DNA from: Scenedesmus sp. ARA3
Taxonomy: Eukaryota; Chlorophyta; Chlorophyceae; Sphaeropleales; Scenedesmaceae
Direction: 5' to 3'
DNA length: 64,000 bases
NCBI GenBank assembly: GCA_004335835.1
Contig: RWJK01001090.1
Location: forward strand, 1 to 64,000
Of the stretch, positions 57,356-64,000 are shown piece after piece (the first letter of the stretch is position 1; the number at the start of each line of letters is the position of its first letter). Both the position numbers and the translations under genes were made by a program. The notes under the pieces are model-generated. The model did not search any database, was not told the DNA's origin, and worked only from the letters and a program-made list of their open reading frames with translations.

Positions 57356-58826
57356 ATCTGCTGCTGCAAGGGTGCCAGCAGTCGTGCCTGCTCCTGCTTG
57401 GGCCTGCCCCTGAAGGCTGCCACCCAGGCCAGCACCTGTGACCTGTCTAGGCCCAGGTCTGTCGCAAGCGCCTGCACCTGCAGCACAACAGTACGATGCA
57501 TCACATGACAGCACACAAAGTCAATGACAAAAGATCAGCAGCAATAAGAAAGGGCCTCCTGAAACTTTCCTTTGGCTATTCAACTACCTTGGTCACGCAA
57601 CGCGTGGCTTCCACACGACATTGCCGCCGCCGCTGCTGCTGCTGCTGCTGCTAGCTGGGGTATGGCAAGGATCGCTCATTACAGTGCATCATACTACTAT
57701 GAATACTACTATTCATAGTATATATATATACCACTGCTAGGCCTTCTTAAGCAAGCCACTTGCTGTGCCCTTGTTGGCAATTGCCACCGTCCCACTCAAC
57801 AGTTATCTGTTCGTATAGCCTCAGCCAGCCTGCAGCTGTTCCTGCTTAGAGCTTTGTTGTTGTTGCTGCTGCTGCGAGCTCCAGGGCGCCTTTGATCAGC
57901 AGTGCATCAGACAACTGCGCCACTGCCAGTTGACCACAAGCAAGCCCATGCAGTGCAACCTGCTGGACTTCTCTGAGCTCGCCACCACTACAACACCATC
58001 CAGCCTCAGCCAAAAGCAGCGCAAGCCTCACCTGCATCTTCTTCTTGCTGCCTGCAGCAGCCAGCAGCAGCCGCTCCTCCTGCCAAGGCAGCAGGTCCAT
58101 ATCATCGCTGCTGCCTGCTGCTGCTGCCGCCTGCTGCTGCTGCTGCTGCTGGGTCCTTCTCACTTCACGTGGCACTTCCCACCAGCCTGGCCCGTTTTCA
58201 TCATCTTGATGGTCTTCTTCATGGTCATTTTCTCTGTTATTTTGATACCGCGGACGGCTTGATGGTGCCGTTTCACTGCCATGCTTGCCACGCTTAGGAG
58301 TTGTGTCATAGTAATGCCTGCTGCGTTGGCGCTGCTGCTTGTCGCCGCCAGTGCCGCTGCTGCTGCCGCTGTTTGAGCCAGAGCCGCCGCTGCTACTGCT
58401 GCTGCGTGATGTAGACTGCTCGTACCAGCTGCTGCTGTTTGGCGCAGCAGCAACATGCACGCACCTGCAGGAACACAGCAACGGCAGCAGCAAGATGCAT
58501 GAATAAGCGCACGTGGCAAGAACAGTACAACACGCAGCTGCTTCATTGGCTATGAAATAACGGCATCCAACGACCAACGTGCAAGGACCGGACGTTGCTG
58601 GTGTCGGCAGTAACGTTGGCCACAACATACCTGCTGGTGTGCTGCAGGGTTGTGGTGGGCCTGAGCTGAGGCCTACATGTTGAAGTGCTGCTGGCAGCCT
58701 TGTAACCAGCCTGTCAGAAAACAAAGAACATTAGTTCTAATTTGACCTCTGCTTTGTCTAGAGCATTGCGTGCTTCATGGTACTCACTGCAGTCTTTCGG
58801 GACAACAAGCTGTGGCAGCTCGTCAT
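56364..58826 (-). CDS. OCP3-like homeodomain-type protein with plastid-type leader
   Basis: Five exons (58826-58788, 58710-58631, 58464-58032, 57477-57020, 56838-56364) join in phase to 494 residues. The N-terminus ('MTSCHSLLSRKTAAGYKAAS' then Ser/Thr-rich) looks like a chloroplast transit peptide and is assembled only after splicing. Residues about 165-210 ('LPWQEERLLLAAAGSKKKMQ', 'LATDLGLDRSQVLAWVA') and the homeodomain-like block 302-348 ('VLRTLEGVYSRSPWPSKEVV', 'IVLDWFEARRDMDG') match the two conserved regions of Arabidopsis OCP3, a regulator of plant defence and drought responses reported in plastids. Gln-rich inserts separate them. The end 'LDFQQWFL' is set by an in-frame TGA that overlaps a possible GTGAGG donor. 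Intron 3 contains a 57-58 kb AT-rich hairpin. Confidence 0.75.
57695..57720. repeat. Perfect 11-bp inverted repeat followed by TA run
   Basis: TACTATGAATA, loop CTAC, TATTCATAGTA, then TATATATATA. It lies in intron 3 of the OCP3-like gene and is one of the few AT-rich islands in the window. Could be a remnant of a small palindromic mobile element; no target duplication was identified. Confidence 0.8.
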
Positions 58827-61800
58827 CGTTAGGGCGGAAGCCTAGTCAAACTGAATATTGTCTAGCTAGCGTACATGATGCTTTCGACCTTTATAAGCCT
58901 ATGTATGAAAAGCACGAAAGGCTGTGTGCCGGCAACTCTTCTCTGTGCAGTCCACGGCGGGGCTAACATATCGATGCTTCTTAGCGGCATCCAAAGGATG
59001 GCGATGGTGTTCAAGTATCGTACGCACTTCCTTCACACGCTGTCACATGTCTGTCAGTGACAGTCACTGACCAACTGGGTCGGCAGTTGCAGTGCAACCA
59101 CCAATTCCCTGACGGCAAGGCCAACGGCGCTGCTGCTGTTGCTGCCTTCTATTACTGCAATGGAGGCCAACGTTTGAGGCCGCTTTTCACCACCCCTGTA
59201 GCATGGGTAGCATAAACAAAACTGACCACCACACTGGTGTTACACGACGGGAACACAGCCCGTGTTTGCGCCAGTGACAGGCTCATTGAGCAAGCACCGA
59301 ATTCACCATGCGAAGCACGAAAATACGCAGTAGCTACACAGCTGTGCATTTACAAGCAAAGCTGGACGAGGAGACCCTTATGTCATGTCATGCCATGCAC
59401 GGCGCCCTGCCATCCACAAGGAATGCATCATGATGCAGTCATGGTCGTGATAGCCATTGCGATGCCAGGACACTTCTGCTGACCAGCTCAGAATGTGGAT
59501 GATGGCACGACACGATACTGCAAGCTTTTGATCATCGGCATGAGCATGCAGCAGGGTCCCATGGACATCAAAATCTCGGCACTTTGATGCACAAGCTGCG
59601 GACACCTGGTGCTGACACACCCGCCTGTCACCTGCCATGTGCCAAACCAGGTGACACCCACAACTGGCAGTGATGCACATGTTATGGACTATATCTGTCA
59701 GCAGCAGCTGCTGCTCCGCACAACATTACGCACATGATGACCAGCATGGTATGTGCACCGCTGGCACATGACGCCTGGCACTCTGCACTCGGCGGTTCGG
59801 CAATGCACTTCTGCAGTAATCGATCAACTTGCCAGCTGCCAATGCAGACTCTGCAGGAATCCTGCAAGCTGAACACTGGCGCGCTCAATTCATCCATCCT
59901 TGCAAGGCGCTGGCCTCAACATGCCGCAGAAGGCAATCAATAGGCAGCGATCGTAAACCCATCACAACCGATCCCTTCAAGGAGCACACCCAGACTAGCT
60001 GCTGCTTGATCACCAGCCAAACATATGGCTGATCAAGCAGACAGTCCAGTGCGCCTGCCGCATAATATCAACATTTCCAATAGCTGCCATGGAACACGAG
60101 TGTCCAAGCAACTCCCAAGCATGTCACCCGTTTCCTCGAAGTGTGGGCCAGGCGGCCAATGGCAGAGCCACTGCAGCTGTGCAGACCGGCACACCTGCAA
60201 CCTCTTTTGCGTTGAGCCTGCCACTCCCTCCCTATCACCACGAAGACAACACATGCATATTTTGTCCCTTTGTCAAGAGTGTGCAATGGCCTGCCAGCCT
60301 GCATCTCGTACAATGCAGCAGGCAGAGGGCGCTGAGCCCAGAACACGGTCAAGCCATCGGCCTGACTGCTAAACCCGTGCTTTGGCACTGCAGGCGTGCA
60401 CAGCGACGCACGGCGTTAAAATCGTGGTGGCATCAAATGCTACACAGCGGCTGCCGCTGATCAGCAAGGCTGAAAGACTTACTCTCAGGCCAGCTGCAAA
60501 ATCTATCAGCCTTCGCAGCAGCAGTTGCTGGCTGCTGACTCAAGGCCTCCTCGTCGAGATGCATTGACAACCAATGCATCAATTAAGTATGTCTGCCATT
60601 GGCACGCACAACACAGGCTGTGTCAACATCGTTATTGCCTTCCATGCATTTGCCCATGCATCAGCAATGCCAGACAGCAGCTGGCCCGTTCAATGCAATG
60701 CAATTCCCCGGTCCACAGCCAAACAACACATCTGAAGGGGTTGTTGCTGGCATGATAACAGTGCTGCACACCTCGACAGCAGCAGGCCTGCTAGCCCCGC
60801 CGTGCATGGTGCGCAGCATGTACGTGCTTGCACCCCTTCCCATACCACATATGTGCGGCTATGACAAGTACATTCACTGCTGTTGCTGTTGCTGCTGCCA
60901 CGATGATGATGACAGCAGCTGCTGGAGATGATGCAGTCAACCAGAGATCTAGGCCAAAGTAAGCAACATAGAGCGCCGTCGTGTACGAACAAAGGCGCGT
61001 CCACTCCTGCTCAGCATGATGCACAACACCGTAACAGAACATCACTCGTCAGGCAATCAAGCCACCATCGTATGCATGTGAGCCGAACAGAAGCAACACC
61101 CCACAGCAAAACCTCCAGGCAAAACCTTCAGGCGATCAAGCCCCCACGTGCATGGATCAAGCAGCATCACCCTGCGCAACAACCCCTGAGCAATCAAGCC
61201 ACCAAATGCATAACTTCTGAAGCAGCACGACACACAATGCATGACGCCCGGCGATGAAGCCGCCATATGCATGGGTCAAGCAGCAGCACGCTTTGTAAGA
61301 ACGTCTGGGCAATCAAGCCATGAAATGTTACGAGCTCTAAAGCAGCACGTCAGCACAACAACCCCTGAGACACCCCTGGGCGATGAAGCCTCCATACGCA
61401 TGAATTAAACAGCAGCTCGCTGTGTAAGAACCGCTGGGCAATCAAGCCATGAAATGTACGAGATCTGAAGCACAGCACGTCAGCACAACAACCCATGGAA
61501 CACCCCTGGGCGATCAAGCCGCCATGTGCATGTATCAAACAGCAGCACGCTTTGCAACCAACCTCTGGGCAATGCAGCCAAATGCACGGGCCCTGAACAG
61601 CATGCTGGCACAATAACGCATGACACACAGCTGGGCAAGTAATCCAACATATGCAATCAAGCAGCGCAGCAGGCTTTGTAACAGCTGTTGGCGGTCGAGC
61701 CATGAAATGAGCAAGCCCGGCAGCAGACGCCGGCGGAACAACACACGACAAAACACAACCCTGGGCAATAAAGCCGCCATACGCGTGCATCAAGAAGCAG

Positions 61801-63133
61801 CACGCATGTATCAGCGCTTGGCATTCAAGCCACCAAATGCAAGAGCCCTGAAGCAGCACTGAGGCGCGCAAAAATGCATGACAAAGCGCGCCAATATATG
61901 CATGGATCAAGCAGCAACATTCCCTGGCGATAACGCCGCCATATGCATGACAACAAATCTGCCAGCACGCAACCAGTGGCAGCCCAGCTGTTATAAACCT
62001 GTGTTATGCAGCAGGCACGCCGCCTGCTGCTCACAGCAGCCTCAGGCTTTTGCGTCAAGCCTGCCCGCAACGCCCACGATCCAGCTGCAATCCTATCAAA
62101 ACATGGGCTTTGACCCCAAAAGCGAACGCTTGCAGAAACACCAGCAGCACAAAAAGGCCGCACATTCTGCATGCCTGTATAAAGCTGTAAACAACAGCAA
62201 AGCTCACATTCTGCACGGCCACGCACGGCAGCTGCCGTTGCACACCCCCTGTTGCTATGGTGTAGGCACCTAAGCACCACGTCAAGGCGCAGGGCAGCAG
62301 TGCTGGCATGCACTGTTGCTCGACATAGTGTGCAGCTGCTGTGATGCACATGCACAACTGTTATGCACATGCTGCGATCCAAGCATGCATATTCTGGTGC
62401 AGCATGGTCAGCTGGTGGTAGCATGGTGGGTGCTTGCTGCAGCATTTCAGCGTTGATTCCTGCCAAGCAGAGCGTACACGGCAGAACCAATGTTCACATT
62501 CCTGAGCTCTGCCATGTTCAATCATGAACAGGCCAGATAAATCACCTCTTGCGCTGTGATACCGCCACACACATGCAGGGTGTGACAGCTGCCCTACAGA
62601 GAGGGAATCTGCACCGCTGCAACATTGGAAGCGATGCTTGTTTGAATAAAATGCTGTGTACATAAGCACAGCTGTGTACTGAAATCCTGAAAACCGAATC
62701 TGTTGTGGGTGTAATGCAGTCCATGCTGTACATGCAAAAAACAATTGCCCATGGTGCCTGCTGGTGAACAGGCGATGCAGGCTCACCCTGAAGCTTCACA
62801 CTGGCACATGTTACTGCTGTGCAGATGCAGGGACAAACTCATGTCATAGTACGGGTTATGACAGCATAATATGGAACATGCGCAACCGTTCATGTGCACC
62901 AGACAAATGCATAAATGCATGACGAAATAGTAGTAGTGTATTGCATAGTAGTAGCAGCAGCAACACGGACAAAGACCAACTGTAGAAGACCACCAGCAGC
63001 ACAACAGCTGCAGCACATTTCCATGAGGGCAGTTTCAGTGGGTGCTGTCGGCAAGCCAACCACCGCTTGAGCTGCAGGATTCGTCCATGTTGTTTTGAGG
63101 CGCTTGCCACGTGTCATCAAATAGCCGGCTATG
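58827..63133. other. Gene-poor interval between OCP3-like and M43 genes, 4.3 kb
   Basis: The left end is the OCP3-like promoter; the right end is the M43 gene's 3' flank. No exon chain is visible on either strand between 59 and 63 kb. The main structured content is the alternating satellite at about 61050-61955. Confidence 0.5.
61050..61955. repeat. Alternating two-type satellite, about 15 half-units
   Basis: Half-units of about 57-73 bp alternate. Type A begins CGAT(C/G)AAGCC(G/C)CCAT(A/G)(T/C)GCATG and includes TCAA(G/A)CAGCAGCAC. Type B begins CAATCAAGCCA..AAATG and includes (C/T)TGAAGCAGCAC..GCATGAC. Starts are near 61051, 61132, 61191, 61252, 61310, 61381, 61439, 61511, 61570, 61635, 61692, 61766, 61822, 61889 and 61928. 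It forms a roughly 130-bp dimer with an ATGCAT core and shows strong drift. Confidence 0.85.
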
Positions 63134-63866
63134 TCAGCGCGCTCGGTAAGCGCGCCACTGCTGCACCATGCGCCTCTTCTGCCCGGGCGTGAATGAGTTG
63201 ACGCACCTGTAGGCACACATGGGCGACATGCAGCAGGTCAGCACAGCATACACAGCATGCAGCCGCTGATGCACAGCATATACAGCATGCAGCACGTCAC
63301 CACAGCAAGCACAGCATGCAGCAGGTCAGCACAGCACACCCAGCATGCAGCCGCTGATGCACTACTGCAGCATGTGCTGTAGCTGTCAGGTGGCTGGCAC
63401 TTCTCTTGCAGGCTCCTTGCTTGCGCTGGCATGCAGCTTGCAGGAACCTGCTATTGCTGGCTTGCAGGAAAGGGGCTTGCAAGAAAGCGGCTTCCAGAAA
63501 GGCGACTTGCAGGAAAGTGGCTTGCAGGAAAGCGGCTTGCAGGATACCAGCAGCCGGCGCACCTGTCATCTGTGTAGTCCTGTGGTGGGGCCAGCAGCAA
63601 CAGCAGCGGCAGCAGGGCATGGGCACAGCCGCAGCAGAGAGCATCAGCAGACGTATAAAAGCGAGTGCTGGAAAAAGCAACACATCTGTCAGTCAAGTGC
63701 CTGCAAAAGGCTCCTGCTTCTCTGCGCAAAGCTGCTTGGCAGTGCTGCAGGCAAGGCTCATAACACGCCAGCAGCAGGCAGGGTGTGTCGCATCACATTC
63801 GCTGCACCACTTCAAACCTAGGCAGCTTCAAGCACAGCGCAACCTCCGGAGCCTCGTCCCACACAT

Positions 63867-63927
<61 letters not shown>

Positions 63928-64000
63928 CACCATGTAGTTCTTCACCAGATCTGTGCCAGGCAGGTTGGGGCAGGAGTCCACGCGCACACACTTGAAGTTG
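63134..64000 (-). CDS. M43-type zinc metalloprotease, C-terminal end (partial at window edge)
   Basis: Three exons are visible, and the gene continues past 64000: up to 63931, 63579-63563 (a 17-nt microexon) and 63206-63134. They join in phase to 'CVRVDSCPNLPGTDLVKNYM', then 'DYTDDR', then 'CVNSFTPGQKRRMVQQW' and 'RAYRAR' plus stop. 'NYMDYTDDRC' is the Met-turn with the following Asp/Cys pattern seen in pappalysin/cytophagalysin (M43) metalloproteases, and 'FTPGQ..RM..QW' is their usual end. The zinc-binding HExxH exon must lie beyond the window. Family members are secreted endopeptidases. The Met codon of the Met-turn is the last codon before a GTGAGA donor that runs straight into a CAG tract. 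Confidence 0.8.
63459..63548. repeat. 15-bp minisatellite, six units, next to the M43 microexon
   Basis: Six tandem 15-mers close to GGCTTGCAGGAAAGC lie in the last intron, just downstream of the microexon's donor (63562). On the plus strand they read GLQES repeats, without an independent gene. Confidence 0.85.
63870..63923. repeat. CTG microsatellite abutting the M43 donor
   Basis: About 18 CTG units (CAG on the gene's strand) begin within a few bases of the donor at 63930. It is the mirror of the many CTG runs placed just before acceptors elsewhere in the window. Confidence 0.9.

Noticed and set aside
57846..58031. In-frame extension of OCP3-like exon 3 to a stop at 57846
   Set aside because: Splicing at 58032 to 57477 keeps phase and restores the conserved block 'LPWQEERL...LATDLGLDRSQVL'; the extension lacks family similarity. 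It could be an intron-retention product.

Overview
The window is nuclear DNA of a green alga, most likely a chlorophycean of the Scenedesmaceae/Sphaeropleales type. This is inferred from intron-rich genes with canonical GT-AG introns, plant/algal families (an RNF14-type RBR ligase with a plant-type C-terminal zinc module, an OCP3-like protein with a plastid-type leader, a coiled-coil protein resembling an expanded chlorophyte family), moderate-to-high GC, TGTAA polyadenylation-type signals, and a flood of CAG/CTG triplet runs read as poly-Gln, poly-Ala or poly-Ser. I see no bacterial operon, CRISPR array, rRNA, tRNA or intact transposon.

I could rebuild twelve gene models, nine of them multi-exon and phase-consistent. 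On the minus strand from 0.2 to 18.7 kb lie a very large ZIP4/SPO22/TEX11-like meiotic TPR protein, an RWD+RBR E3 ligase, DPM2 and a SWSAP1-like RecA-fold ATPase. On the plus strand from 19.2 to 45.4 kb lie a 13-exon 5'-nucleotidase-family metallophosphatase, a Q-rich coiled-coil protein, TRAPPC12, a secreted alginate-lyase-family enzyme and an unknown Q/A-rich protein (paralog A). On the minus strand from 52.6 kb to the end lie paralog B (convergent with A), an OCP3-like homeodomain protein and the 3' end of an M43-type metalloprotease that runs off the window. The long gene-poor stretches (30.7-34.7, 45.5-52.6, 58.8-63.1 kb) hold degenerate tandem repeats.

The most unusual signal is one I call exon-edge echoes. 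In most of the multi-exon genes, the piece of DNA spanning an exon-intron junction has been tandemly copied into the adjacent intron, one to eight times, usually with its splice dinucleotide kept. I count roughly 45 such copies. The clearest are eight extra donor-bearing copies after exon 9 of the nucleotidase gene (about 68 bp period), four copies at an exact 103-bp period after exon 11, five acceptor-side copies at exon 13, and five donor-side copies in the SWSAP1 gene. Gene 3' ends with their stop codons are echoed too (OCP3-like, TRAPPC12, coiled-coil gene). In TRAPPC12 one copy is inverted and forms a perfect 21-bp hairpin.

Two of the genes (ZIP4-like, SWSAP1-like) belong to families acting in meiotic or homologous recombination. 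The others serve ubiquitination, dolichol-phosphate-mannose synthesis, vesicle tethering, nucleotide or phosphoester hydrolysis, secreted polysaccharide or protein degradation, and plastid/nuclear regulation. There is no sign that they form one pathway. All functions are inferred from motifs read by eye; no database search was run.
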